Assembly (NCBI GenBank): GCA_039679645.1
Contig: JBDKUO010000062.1
Span: 1 to 64,000, forward strand
Source: Armatimonadota bacterium
GTDB lineage: Bacteria; Armatimonadota; UBA5829
DNA: 64,000 nt
Reading direction: 5' to 3'
Below, one piece after another: positions 23,796 to 32,194 of this stretch. The position numbers and the translations under genes were made by a program. Each line of letters starts with the position of its first letter. Within the stretch, counting starts at the first letter, position 1. The notes beneath the pieces were generated by a model. The model saw only the letters and a list, made by a program, of their open reading frames with translations. It made no database searches and was not told the origin of the DNA.

Positions 23796-23833
23796 ATATT
23801 TGGCATTATAACCAAATATCCCGCGCAAGTCAA
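23796..23833 (-). promoter_or_regulatory. Consensus promoter of arsR with a dyad operator over the -10
   Basis: On the minus strand TTGACT (23833-23828), a 17-base spacer and TATAAT (23810-23805) are nearly perfect sigma-70 elements. ATATTTGG (23796-23803) and CCAAATAT (23812-23819) form a perfect 8-bp inverted repeat centred on the -10, so repressor binding would block polymerase. The same motif recurs at 23397-23416. Confidence 0.8.
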
Positions 23834-23969
23834 ACAATAGACAAGGCGAGAACGCATGTTAGATTTCGAGATGATCTTGTGGTATCCCTGTTTCAACTGC
23901 AGAGGCCCACGGGCTATGCGTTATGATATGATTGAGTTATAATGGCGGAGGTTGATTTGGAGGTGTGGT

Positions 23970-24980
23970 ATGTCACAGTTGGCTAGAGATATTATCGAGG
24001 CGGGAGTGACGCTGGTCATTGCGGCAGCATTTGTGATCGGAGTGCGGATCGTCCTGGCAATGCTGGCTGACAGGTTCGACCAGAAAAACTCAAGCCTTAC
24101 CGGCGATCTGCTTCGTGCTATGAGGCTGCCCGCCTCTATCATAATTTTGCTGGCGGGCGTATATGTCGCGCTCCTCCAGGTTGACCGGGTCGCCGATTAC
24201 ATAGTTAAATATAGCTCGCTCTTTGATGCAGTGACGGCTGTGGTCGTGCTTGTTGCAATTACAAGCATTATCAACCTGGCTATGCAATGGTACATAGGGT
24301 CGGGAACAGACAAAAAATCGCAGCTTTCGATGTTCAGGAAGCTGGCTGTTCTCATCGTCTGGCTGATAGGTGCGGTCCAGATACTCTCGATGATGGGTGT
24401 TAAGGTGACCGCGCTGGTCGCTAGTTTGGGTATCGCCGGTTTGGCAGTCGGCCTGGCTCTGCAGGATACGGTAGCCAACCTATTCGCAGGTTTCTACCTG
24501 GTTGTAGACCGGACAGTGCGGATGGGTGATTATATTAAGCTTGACAGCGGGCAGGAAGGGTTTGTGGAGACTGTCGGATGGCGAAATACCCAGATAAGGC
24601 TTGGGTCAAACAACCTGGCTCTCGTTCCGAATGCGAAACTGATACAGTCTGTCATCACCAACATGACCCTGCCGAACCCTACTCTGAGTGTGTATACATA
24701 TGCCGGTGTGAGCTACACTAGTGACCTTGAGCAAGTTGAAAAGATAGCCATTGAAGTTGCAAACGAAGTGCTGCGCGCATTCCCCGGAGGCGACATGACA
24801 TTTGCGCCGGTGCTGCGGTTCAAGGAGTTTGCGGACACAGGCGTTACGTTTGTCGTGATATTCAGGGCAATTGAAGTCGATGCGCAGTATGTACTGCAGC
24901 ACGAGTATATAAAGGCTCTCCACAAGGCATTTAAGCAGGAAAATATTGAGATTTCAATGCCGGCACGGAAGCTCAACTAG
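23970..24980 (+). CDS. MscS-family mechanosensitive ion channel
   Basis: The 336-residue protein has three to four N-terminal membrane helices and the MscS pore-lining helix with small residues (LVASLGIAGLAVGLALQDTV), followed by FAGFYLVVDRTVRMGDYIK and EGFVETVGWRNTQIRLGSN, the conserved beta domain. It would open under membrane tension and release osmolytes. The ATG at 23970 is preceded by GGAGGTG; an in-frame TTG at 23952 overlaps that ribosome site. It is divergent from the arsR operon and transcribed alone. Confidence 0.92.
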   Translation: MSQLARDIIEAGVTLVIAAAFVIGVRIVLAMLADRFDQKNSSLTGDLLRAMRLPASIIILLAGVYVALLQVDRVADYIVKYSSLFDAVTAVVVLVAITSIINLAMQWYIGSGTDKKSQLSMFRKLAVLIVWLIGAVQILSMMGVKVTALVASLGIAGLAVGLALQDTVANLFAGFYLVVDRTVRMGDYIKLDSGQEGFVETVGWRNTQIRLGSNNLALVPNAKLIQSVITNMTLPNPTLSVYTYAGVSYTSDLEQVEKIAIEVANEVLRAFPGGDMTFAPVLRFKEFADTGVTFVVIFRAIEVDAQYVLQHEYIKALHKAFKQENIEISMPARKLN

Positions 24981-25097
24981 AAAAAAGCAGATTCCACACA
25001 TTCGGAGAGTTAAAACGCACAGTTTTGCAATCGGCTCAATCCGCATTAGGCGTAAATAATCAATACAAAATACTCAATATTAAATCAGCTGCCCCAA

Positions 25098-25121
25098 CCC
25101 TCTCCCGCCATTGGGAGAGGG
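25098..25121. repeat. GC-rich hairpin of the CCCTCTCC type
   Basis: CCCTCTCCC (25098-25106) pairs with GGGAGAGGG (25113-25121), 9 bp with a six-base loop, between the convergent mscS and FAD-oxidase genes. A similar hairpin lies at 48840-48859. It may act as a bidirectional transcription stop, but no T-run is present. Confidence 0.5.
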
Positions 25122-25129
25122 AAAACAGG

Positions 25130-26638
25130 TTAGAAGAGATTTCCGCGATTGAGTCTGGATTCGGGATCAAAAAGAGACCTGAGAGAGCGCATCTCGGCGA
25201 TGCCCTCGTCACCGTACATCACTTGCAAAAACGGCGCTTTGATCTTGCCGATACCATGCTCGGCTGAGACCGAACCGCCCAAGGCTACCACTTGTTTGGC
25301 CCAGTCCATATACAATGATTTGCCTCGGCGGTAATCACCCATATCGTGCGGAAGGATGTTGACGTGGACATGATTGTTGCCAATGTGTCCGAAGATCACT
25401 GATTCAAGTCCGTCTTCACTCAAATCGGAGTTGTACATAGATATGACCTCTTCAAGACGGGCATCGGGGACGGACATGTCGGTGCCTAGTTTGGTAATAT
25501 CCGGGCACTGGCGCTTGCGCAGGTCTATCAGCAGGTTCACAGCCTCGGGGACTGCATGGCGAAAGGCTTTGATGGGTTCGAGTTCACGCGCGGTGGTGGC
25601 GAACCAGGCATCTTCATCGCTGGCTCCAAGCTCCATAAGAGGCTCCATTGCTGCCATTACCGCCTCTTCAAGCTCCTCATCGCTCGACCCATGAAATTCG
25701 GCATAGAGAGCAGTATGGAAATCGGGCTTTAGGGCTGGTATCTTCTCAAATGCGGGATACTCGCCCTTCATACGGCGCAGCAGATTCAGCGCATCGGAGT
25801 TGAAAAACTCAATTCCGACCGGCCTTGCAGATATCGGATCAAAGCCATCGACCTTCTCGCCTCGCAAGACTCGCACGGACTTGAGCGCTGCTTCCTCTGA
25901 TGGCAGGAAGACAGTCAGAGCATTGATTTCCCCTGGAGCAGGAATCAGCCTTAACTCAATTTCTGAGATCACGCCGAGTGTGCCCTCCATGCCTATCATA
26001 AGGTCGATGAGGTCCATGTTGTCTGCGACATAATAGCCTGCTGCGCTCTTTACATCCGGCTGGGTATAATTCGGCAGATTGCCTGAGATGACGCGCCCGG
26101 AATCGGTTGTGATGGTAAATGAACGACCTTGGGCAACGCACTCTCCGCGCTTGAGACTTATGATATCGCCATCGGCAAGCACTACGCGAAGGGACTCGAC
26201 CCATTTGCGCGTAGGACCATAATGGAAAGTAAGCGCTCCGGAGGCGTTGGAGGCGACCATTCCGCCTATTGAAGCTGATGTTTCGGTAGGGTCGGGTGGG
26301 AAGAGAAGGTTGTGCTTGGCTGCAACTTCTCGAATTTCTGTTAGCAGCACACCGGGCTGGACTATCAGACGACCATCTCCCGATTTATTGCGCATAACCG
26401 CACTAATTGATTGCATCCGGCTGAGATTGAGCACGAGGCCGCCGGCGGGCACTGCGCCTGCAACGATCCCCGTCCGAGCGCCCTGTGTGGTTATGGACAT
26501 GCCAAGCTTTCGGGCATATTTGACGGCATCGATTATGTCCTGCTCGCTCGTCGGAAACACTATGGCGTCGGCGCTGCCCAAGAGGCGGGACTCGTCGCGC
26601 AGATAGTCAACATATTCATTTGAGTAGGGAATTATCAT
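25130..26638 (-). CDS. FAD-binding oxidase/dehydrogenase, GlcD / D-lactate dehydrogenase-like
   Basis: The 502-residue protein has the FAD-binding type 4 (PCMH) domain (TGIVAGAVPAGGLVLNLS, then PPDPTETSASIGGMVASNAS) and the C-terminal oxidase domain with FGHIGNNHVHVN and SAEHGIGKIK. This family oxidises 2-hydroxy acids such as glycolate or D-lactate. There is no fused CCG Fe-S domain, and no glcE or glcF lies nearby, so its electron acceptor is unclear. The ribosome site before the ATG at 26638 is weak. Transcribed alone or with the phosphoesterase; a good terminator between them argues for alone. Confidence 0.88.
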   Translation of the reverse strand: MIIPYSNEYVDYLRDESRLLGSADAIVFPTSEQDIIDAVKYARKLGMSITTQGARTGIVAGAVPAGGLVLNLSRMQSISAVMRNKSGDGRLIVQPGVLLTEIREVAAKHNLLFPPDPTETSASIGGMVASNASGALTFHYGPTRKWVESLRVVLADGDIISLKRGECVAQGRSFTITTDSGRVISGNLPNYTQPDVKSAAGYYVADNMDLIDLMIGMEGTLGVISEIELRLIPAPGEINALTVFLPSEEAALKSVRVLRGEKVDGFDPISARPVGIEFFNSDALNLLRRMKGEYPAFEKIPALKPDFHTALYAEFHGSSDEELEEAVMAAMEPLMELGASDEDAWFATTARELEPIKAFRHAVPEAVNLLIDLRKRQCPDITKLGTDMSVPDARLEEVISMYNSDLSEDGLESVIFGHIGNNHVHVNILPHDMGDYRRGKSLYMDWAKQVVALGGSVSAEHGIGKIKAPFLQVMYGDEGIAEMRSLRSLFDPESRLNRGNLF

Positions 26639-26700
26639 AGCATATATTTCTTTATAAAGCTTTCGGCGCTGCTGTTGGGCAATCCTCCTGCTCCGCCTGT

Positions 26701-26736
26701 AACAAAAAACCGGAACGCATATATGAATGCGCTCCG
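26701..26736 (-). terminator. Rho-independent terminator of the phosphoesterase gene
   Basis: Reading the minus strand, a stem of 11 bp (one G-T pair; arms at 26726-26736 and 26710-26720, loop of five) is followed by GTTTTTTGTT at 26710-26701. It lies 60 bases after the stop at 26797. Confidence 0.8.
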
Positions 26737-26796
26737 GCTGTTGTTACGTTGAACTGTGGATCGGCCTTGAGGCGGCAAGCCACCCACTTTACCGCA

Positions 26797-27738
26797 CTAC
26801 CATGTTTTTGAATGTGCCCACGGCCATGAGCCACCGGTCCAGGTGCCGTTGCTTTGAGTAGCCGTATAGTGGCAGACCTGAACTGTAGTATCAGTTATAC
26901 GTATTACATTTACGCCGCAATTTGCTGATGCTGAGCCATCATCATATATGTCTATACCATTCCACATATAGTGCTGTGAAGCATGCGTGTGACCGTTGAG
27001 TATGGCTATGACATTGTAGCCGGCGTTGAGCACATTAGCCAGGTACTGGCGCTGATTGGCAGTCCACCAATCGCTGTCAGAGAAGTCATAGTGCAAAAAC
27101 AGAACTACGGGGGCATCGTAACCTACGGTCGAAAGATCATATGTCAGCCAGTCCAGGACAGCCGGGCTTGGATAACGCCCGATTGCGCAAAAATGCACGC
27201 CGCCCAGATTGAATGAGTAGTAGACATTGCCCTGCTCGATTGCATTTGTCGTGTAACGGGCTTTGAGCTTTTCGGCAACATATGTCGAAGTGCCGAGTGT
27301 GTAACCGCACCATCTCCAGTAATCATGGTTGCCCGGAACGCAGTAATTCGGGTATTTCAAACGATTATTGTCGCCGGCAACTCCATTTTTGGGGAAGTTG
27401 TAATCGAACCCGGTCCACTCATGCTGGTAGTTTCGATTGCTGTACCACTGAGGGGTATCGGTGGCTGGAGTTGTGCTTGACTTTCCGCCATCGCACAGAT
27501 CCCCGCAGACTATAACCGCGCTTGGAGTGGGTATAGTGCCGCCATACGGCCAAGCCATGCCGGCTAGGCCATTCATCGCCTGAACAGTCGCTTTGGTTCC
27601 ATTGGTCGGCGACGTGCCTTCGTAGTGCGTGTCCGACGTTTGGAATATTGTCAGGTTAATAGCCTGAACCCCGACAGACAGAACCATACATACAAGCATG
27701 GCAAACAATGCAATTCCGACAAATTTTCTTACATTCAT
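26797..27738 (-). CDS. Secreted calcineurin-like metallophosphoesterase
   Basis: The 313-residue product has a signal peptide (VGIALFAMLVCMVLSVGVQA). All metallophosphoesterase blocks are present in order: SDTHYEG (Asp36, His38), CGDLCDGG, PGNHDYWRW, HYDFSD and GHTHAS. So it should hold a two-metal centre and hydrolyse phosphate esters or diesters outside the cytoplasm. The start at 27738 has GGGAGGG upstream; an earlier ATG at 27801 would put a polar stretch ahead of the signal peptide. A terminator follows 60 bases downstream. Its substrate cannot be predicted. Confidence 0.87.
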   Translation of the reverse strand: MNVRKFVGIALFAMLVCMVLSVGVQAINLTIFQTSDTHYEGTSPTNGTKATVQAMNGLAGMAWPYGGTIPTPSAVIVCGDLCDGGKSSTTPATDTPQWYSNRNYQHEWTGFDYNFPKNGVAGDNNRLKYPNYCVPGNHDYWRWCGYTLGTSTYVAEKLKARYTTNAIEQGNVYYSFNLGGVHFCAIGRYPSPAVLDWLTYDLSTVGYDAPVVLFLHYDFSDSDWWTANQRQYLANVLNAGYNVIAILNGHTHASQHYMWNGIDIYDDGSASANCGVNVIRITDTTVQVCHYTATQSNGTWTGGSWPWAHSKTW

Positions 27739-28006
27739 CTCCCAATACCCTCCCTGAAATAGTTCTCTGACGGTCGCCTCACCCGCCTGCTGCTCAGACA
27801 CTACTCTGATTTACACCCAGACAATGCCTAAGTGCTACAATATACCCTACATTTGTTTGCATGTCAATATGTATATACTAAAATATACATTATTATTCTT
27901 TTCACCGCGCATTCTTGTATTTGATCGTTTATGCCACAGCAATGATTATAGCAATTGTCCGTATGCAACTGCACATTATCTTATTAAAAACACAAACGGT
28001 GAAATC

Positions 28007-28957
28007 TCAATGGCGATCATTTGGGGGTGACCTTTTATAGGAGCGATATACTGCCACACAAAGTAAAATAAAAATCACAGCCAACAGCACAATTGCGAGC
28101 TTGCCATATGACATGGACCATATTGAGGTTATGCGCCTAGTTACCCCAATAATGATTCCCGCCAGCAGCACTGCGGCGATGTTGATCAGGCAGGAAGGAC
28201 CGGATGCATACAGCGGAACTGTTTTAAGATCGGAAAATTCGCTTTCGCTTGGAGGAACATCAAAACGGCGCGTGCCGGGAGATGAAGAATCGTTTTGCCA
28301 AGCGCTCAAGGCTGAGAAAAGCGATTGTACATAGTTTCCCTTACCAGCGACATGAAGAGAGTCATACGTCTCAACGGCGGTTTCCTGAACTCCATCGATT
28401 CCGGGATGTGTCCATGAAATGATGACTCTTGTAACCTTCAAACCAAATGGAAGAATGCCGACATGGAGCGATATATCAGAAACCTGCACGTTTTTCAGCT
28501 CGAAATTGATCAGGTCGCCATAGAATACAAGCTTGCCGGGCTCTATAGACAAGAAGCCCACATCCATTACAGTATCGCTGCCGAATAGCCTCAGCATGCG
28601 CCCGGGGCAGATACCGACAAACCATGCTGAAGAGGGATCGACTTGATATTTCCGATTTATTTTATTGCCTACTCTGGGACGTAGATAGCCATGGATAAAG
28701 GCTCCACTGTATTGTATACTCGCTATGCACAACCCGATTAACAATGGGATAATAGCGAACAATACAGCGGAGCCCACAGCTATATAGCCATGCCGCAATA
28801 GTACATATCCTGCCGGAAAAAGGGCAGCAAACAGCCCAAGAAATCCTACCAGCGTAAAAAGCAGCAAAGCCATCTGAAGCCGCTTTCTGAGCTTCAAGTT
28901 ATAGACTTGATCTGAAGACTGATATCTGCCGAAAGGATTAGATGGACTGTTGTTCAT
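28007..28957 (-). CDS. Hypothetical membrane protein with four predicted helices
   Basis: I do not recognise this family. The 316 residues have two hydrophobic helices near the N-terminus (about 28-53 and 59-80), a soluble central region rich in beta-type sequence (residues about 95-245), and two helices near the C-terminus (about 254-272 and 285-305) ending in a basic tail. There are no catalytic motifs; three cysteines lie apart. The topology suggests the middle domain sits on one side of the membrane between two helical hairpins. It stands alone, about 180 bases downstream of the phenylacetate-CoA ligase gene. Confidence 0.6.
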   Translation of the reverse strand: MNNSPSNPFGRYQSSDQVYNLKLRKRLQMALLLFTLVGFLGLFAALFPAGYVLLRHGYIAVGSAVLFAIIPLLIGLCIASIQYSGAFIHGYLRPRVGNKINRKYQVDPSSAWFVGICPGRMLRLFGSDTVMDVGFLSIEPGKLVFYGDLINFELKNVQVSDISLHVGILPFGLKVTRVIISWTHPGIDGVQETAVETYDSLHVAGKGNYVQSLFSALSAWQNDSSSPGTRRFDVPPSESEFSDLKTVPLYASGPSCLINIAAVLLAGIIIGVTRRITSIWSMSYGKLAIVLLAVIFILLCVAVYRSYKRSPPNDRH

Positions 28958-29138
28958 TATCTATTCCGTCTGAGCAAACGCACGAGTATTCTATGTGCGA
29001 CTACGATAATAATCAACTTGATGTTCGGGCGTTATATCCGACAATGCACGAAACACGACTCTAGGGATTTGAAATCCCGAGATTCTGTTTCGCACGCGAT
29101 CAGATATCGCGCGCGATCAACGAATAGTTTGTTAGGTC

Positions 29139-30425
29139 TCAGCACTTCTTGGAATCGTTTTTTTCATAGACGACACGCACGGCCTTGCCTTCATTACGAG
29201 GTAGGGTGCCCGGCTTATAGACATCACCCTTGGGGCTGAAGCCCAGGACTTCCTTGAGCTTCTTTTCCACCACAAAGCCTGTCACGCCCTCTTCGGCCTC
29301 GACATTAATGCGGACGTCCTTGACGCCGTCTTTCTCCTCGATGATGATCTGATAGTTGCTGCAGACGCCCGGGATCTCCATAAGAGCCTGCTCGACCTGT
29401 TTGGGGAAGAAGTTGACACCCTTCACGATGAGCATATCGTCTCTACGGCCTGTGATCCGGTCGAGACGCAGCGACGTCCTGCCGCACTCGCACTTCTGTC
29501 GCGTAAGAATGCGGGTAAGGTCACCCGTCTTGTAGCGGATAATCGGTATGGCCTGGCGGTTAAGCGACGTGAAGACCACTTCGCCGAACTCGCCGTCGGG
29601 GACGGTCTTGCCGGTGGTCGGATCGACTATCTCACAGATATACTGGTCTTCCCAGACGTGGATGCCTTTATGTGCCTGGCAGTCCATACCTGTAGTCGAA
29701 ACACCGCCCGTCTCGGTCATGCCGTAGATATCGAACGCCTCGATCCCAAGGCCGTTTTCGATCTTCTCGCGCATCTTGTCGCTGAAGGTCTCCGCGCCAA
29801 AGATGCCGATTTTAAGGCTGGGTATCTCAGCTTTCTGGTCCTCTAAGACTTCCATAATCCTGATGCCGTAACTTACAACCGACATCAGAGCCTTGACGCC
29901 GAAGTCGTTCATCAGCTTTATCTGCCTGGGTGTGTTGCCGGCGCCTGCCGGGATTATGAACATGTCGGACTTGCGCCCGCCATGGTAGAACCCGAAACCA
30001 CCGTTAAAGAGACCGAATGACGGCGTGATCTGAATAGTATCACCACTGACAAGCCCGGCCATATAATAGCAGCGAGACATGCACTCGCCCCACTGGTCGA
30101 GGTCGTGCTCATTATAGGCCATTACGACGGGAGTGCCGGTCGAACCTGAGCTCATATGCATCTCGCGCAGCTCGGACTTGTCTACACACAGCATTCCGAG
30201 CGGATACTGGTCACGAAAGTCGTTCTTGTCAATGAACGGCAGATTACGTATGTCCTCCAGCATCTCGATGTCCGCCGGTTTGATGCCAGCCGCGTCCATC
30301 TTTGCCTTATAAAACGGGCTGCGGTCGTATGCCCTTTTCACCGTTTCCTTGAGTTTTGTGAGCTGATGCGCCGCGAGCTCATCGCGCGACATAGTCTCTG
30401 CTTTTTCGTTCCAGTATCCGTTCAT
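29139..30425 (-). CDS. Phenylacetate-CoA ligase family enzyme (PaaK-like)
   Basis: The 428-residue AMP-forming ligase shows SSGSTGTPVVMAY (the P-loop-like ATP motif), IYGMTETGGVS, YKTGDLTRIL and RITGRRDDMLIVKGVNFFP, all typical of PaaK. It activates an aryl acetate (phenylacetate or an indole or hydroxyphenyl analogue) to its CoA thioester. Close homologues often sit with liv-type transporters and keto-acid oxidoreductases in anaerobes, and a liv operon lies just upstream on the same strand, so aromatic amino acid breakdown is likely. The ATG at 30425 has GAGGTG before it; an ATG 35 codons earlier lies in the hairpin-bearing leader. Confidence 0.9.
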   Translation of the reverse strand: MNGYWNEKAETMSRDELAAHQLTKLKETVKRAYDRSPFYKAKMDAAGIKPADIEMLEDIRNLPFIDKNDFRDQYPLGMLCVDKSELREMHMSSGSTGTPVVMAYNEHDLDQWGECMSRCYYMAGLVSGDTIQITPSFGLFNGGFGFYHGGRKSDMFIIPAGAGNTPRQIKLMNDFGVKALMSVVSYGIRIMEVLEDQKAEIPSLKIGIFGAETFSDKMREKIENGLGIEAFDIYGMTETGGVSTTGMDCQAHKGIHVWEDQYICEIVDPTTGKTVPDGEFGEVVFTSLNRQAIPIIRYKTGDLTRILTRQKCECGRTSLRLDRITGRRDDMLIVKGVNFFPKQVEQALMEIPGVCSNYQIIIEEKDGVKDVRINVEAEEGVTGFVVEKKLKEVLGFSPKGDVYKPGTLPRNEGKAVRVVYEKNDSKKC

Positions 30426-30777
30426 TGTCTTCACCTCGTTATTTCCCTCCAGGAAAGATTCTTGGAGGGATAGATTCTCTTTTTCTCCATCCCATCTTCG
30501 GCAGGTGGTTAGGAATCGTGGCATGAACACTCTCGCGATTCTCCTGTGGAGAACGCTGCCGTGTTCGCCACGAAGGAAACGAAAATGTTTCGCATTTTCG
30601 AAGGAGATAAGATAAATAGTGTCACGCTTTTACCTCTCCCCGGTTCCTGCCCAAAGACCCAGTAAGTAGTCTCAGCATTGCCCCAGCGAACATGACGTTT
30701 GCCATCTATCTACAAACGTACTTTTGTTATTTGAACTCAACTCAGGTCGAGCTCTTGGCGTATCGCTAAAATAAACA
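30426..30777. other. 352-base non-coding stretch with leader hairpin
   Basis: No supported gene. It holds the family-A hairpin at 30445-30469 and, near 30583-30603, a short palindrome (CGAAAATG ... CATTTTCG). No clear promoter was found on either strand. Confidence 0.5.
30445..30469. repeat. Dispersed 25-base hairpin, family A copy 3
   Basis: CCCTCC/GGAGGG outer arms as in the other copies, but the inner stem reads differently: AAGAA and TTCCT replace GGGTA and TACCT (minus-strand reading), keeping most pairs. It ends 20 bases before the PaaK-like ATG, so it would lie in the mRNA leader. Confidence 0.6.
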
Positions 30778-32034
30778 TTATCTCAAACAAAACAGCTTGC
30801 CGCCGCCTGGGATTAAGTCGACATCAATTGCGCTGCCCGGTATCACGGACTGCACTTCAATCCACTCGCCGTCGGCTATGGAGAACTCCATCAACTTACC
30901 TTTGCCCATATCAAGCGTTAAGTGCGCGGTAGAATTAGTCTTGTAGTCACGGTTCATGATCATAAATGCATTGAGCTTGCCTTCTTCCGCGAACATACCA
31001 ACCACAAACTGCCCACCGGTAACATAAACCGGACAACCATTGGCAATACTTTGCGTCCCTAGTGGCAGCGGGTCGGTATGATAAACCTGTGTCCCACTCA
31101 ATTTCATGAGCTGTGGTCCCAAAGCCTTTATGTCCTGGTTTACGTTCGCCACCCAATCTGCGATAGGCATTCTTTTTTCATCTTGATACAGACCGCCTTG
31201 GGACACGGTTCCTGAATGGAGGAACCAGCATATTCCCCGTCCGCCATAGGCCATTGTTGTGTAGGCCAGCCAGCGAAGCTCATTCTGATTAGGGAGTCTC
31301 CATACCTTTTCACCGGAACAACACTGGACAATGTTCATGAACGGCACTCCTGCTTTTTGAGACGCATTTTTTATCAGTTCCAGATTCAGGAAATACTGTT
31401 CTCCATCGGGTGTGTCCTCAAAATTGAGAAAATGATAATGGTCGTAGCTAATGAGTTCCGGGTTGACGGTCTCTATATAAAGCCTCAGATGTTCGTTGTA
31501 GAATTTGATTGTTTCCTCGTAATCTCCAATTCCCGCGAAGTTGTCCGGAATACCTAGAGGACCACTTATAGGTTCCGTCAAAAACACACCCAACTGCTGC
31601 TGGCTGGCATATGTCGGCAGAAGGTTTATGTATGCAAGATGTTCGGGGTCTCTTTCTTTAAGATACTTCACCAACCTGGCCCAATCCGAAAACATAGGAG
31701 CGCTTGGTTCATCGGCCAGATGATATCCTTCGAAAGCCGGGAGCTTCCTGAGAATATCAATCAGTTCGTCGAGCTTCGCCTTCTTCGCAGGGTCATCCAG
31801 ACTGTCGGGAACCAGGAGCGGATCGTAAAACAGCGATTTGATGCCATGATTTTGCGCCAAGTCGAGCAATCCAATGGGATTATTTACAACCTGTCCCCAA
31901 GAATTTGCAAATGCAACATTTGTTAGGTTATAACCGTCACGCAACAGTGTATCGATATTTTGGTCAGTTGCCGGCGGCGGACACCACATAGTTATAATAA
32001 ACTCTTTCTGTTTCCAGCCATTTTCTGTTGCCAT
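30778..32034 (-). CDS. Glycoside hydrolase-like TIM-barrel protein, family unassigned
   Basis: The 418-residue cytoplasmic protein (no signal peptide) resembles the TIM barrel of retaining glycosidases: FEGYHLADEPSAPMF carries an acid pair, ELISYDHYHF follows, and TMAYGGRGICWFLH looks like a late barrel strand. The C-terminal 90 residues (NAFMIMNRDYKTNSTAHL, then VDLIPGGGKLFCL) resemble the small beta domain that closes many GH proteins. I cannot name the GH family. GGAG precedes the ATG at 32034. It lies downstream of livK on the same strand and may be a late gene of the transporter operon, which also contains a GH130 enzyme. Confidence 0.65.
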   Translation of the reverse strand: MATENGWKQKEFIITMWCPPPATDQNIDTLLRDGYNLTNVAFANSWGQVVNNPIGLLDLAQNHGIKSLFYDPLLVPDSLDDPAKKAKLDELIDILRKLPAFEGYHLADEPSAPMFSDWARLVKYLKERDPEHLAYINLLPTYASQQQLGVFLTEPISGPLGIPDNFAGIGDYEETIKFYNEHLRLYIETVNPELISYDHYHFLNFEDTPDGEQYFLNLELIKNASQKAGVPFMNIVQCCSGEKVWRLPNQNELRWLAYTTMAYGGRGICWFLHSGTVSQGGLYQDEKRMPIADWVANVNQDIKALGPQLMKLSGTQVYHTDPLPLGTQSIANGCPVYVTGGQFVVGMFAEEGKLNAFMIMNRDYKTNSTAHLTLDMGKGKLMEFSIADGEWIEVQSVIPGSAIDVDLIPGGGKLFCLR

Positions 32035-32159
32035 TTTGTTCTTTACTCCTACTGAATCGATCCCATCACCAACGTTTGAGAACTAGAACCAATTTTCGCT
32101 CCACATCCGGTCGAAGAGGATTATCCACTGCCTTAAGGCAACGGCTGGAACTACGACCC

Positions 32160-32180
32160 CGCTCCCCGAAGCGGGGAGCG
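32160..32180 (-). terminator. Strong GC hairpin after livK
   Basis: CGCTCCCCG and CGGGGAGCG form a perfect 9-bp stem with a three-base loop, 15 bases past the livK stop. No T-run follows, so it may mark the 3' end by RNA stabilisation rather than by termination. Confidence 0.45.
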
Positions 32181-32194
32181 GAGCAGGATTGCGA

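Noticed and set aside
23781-23837. Longer start for the ArsR regulator
   Set aside because: This stretch holds the -10, the dyad and part of the -35 of its own promoter.
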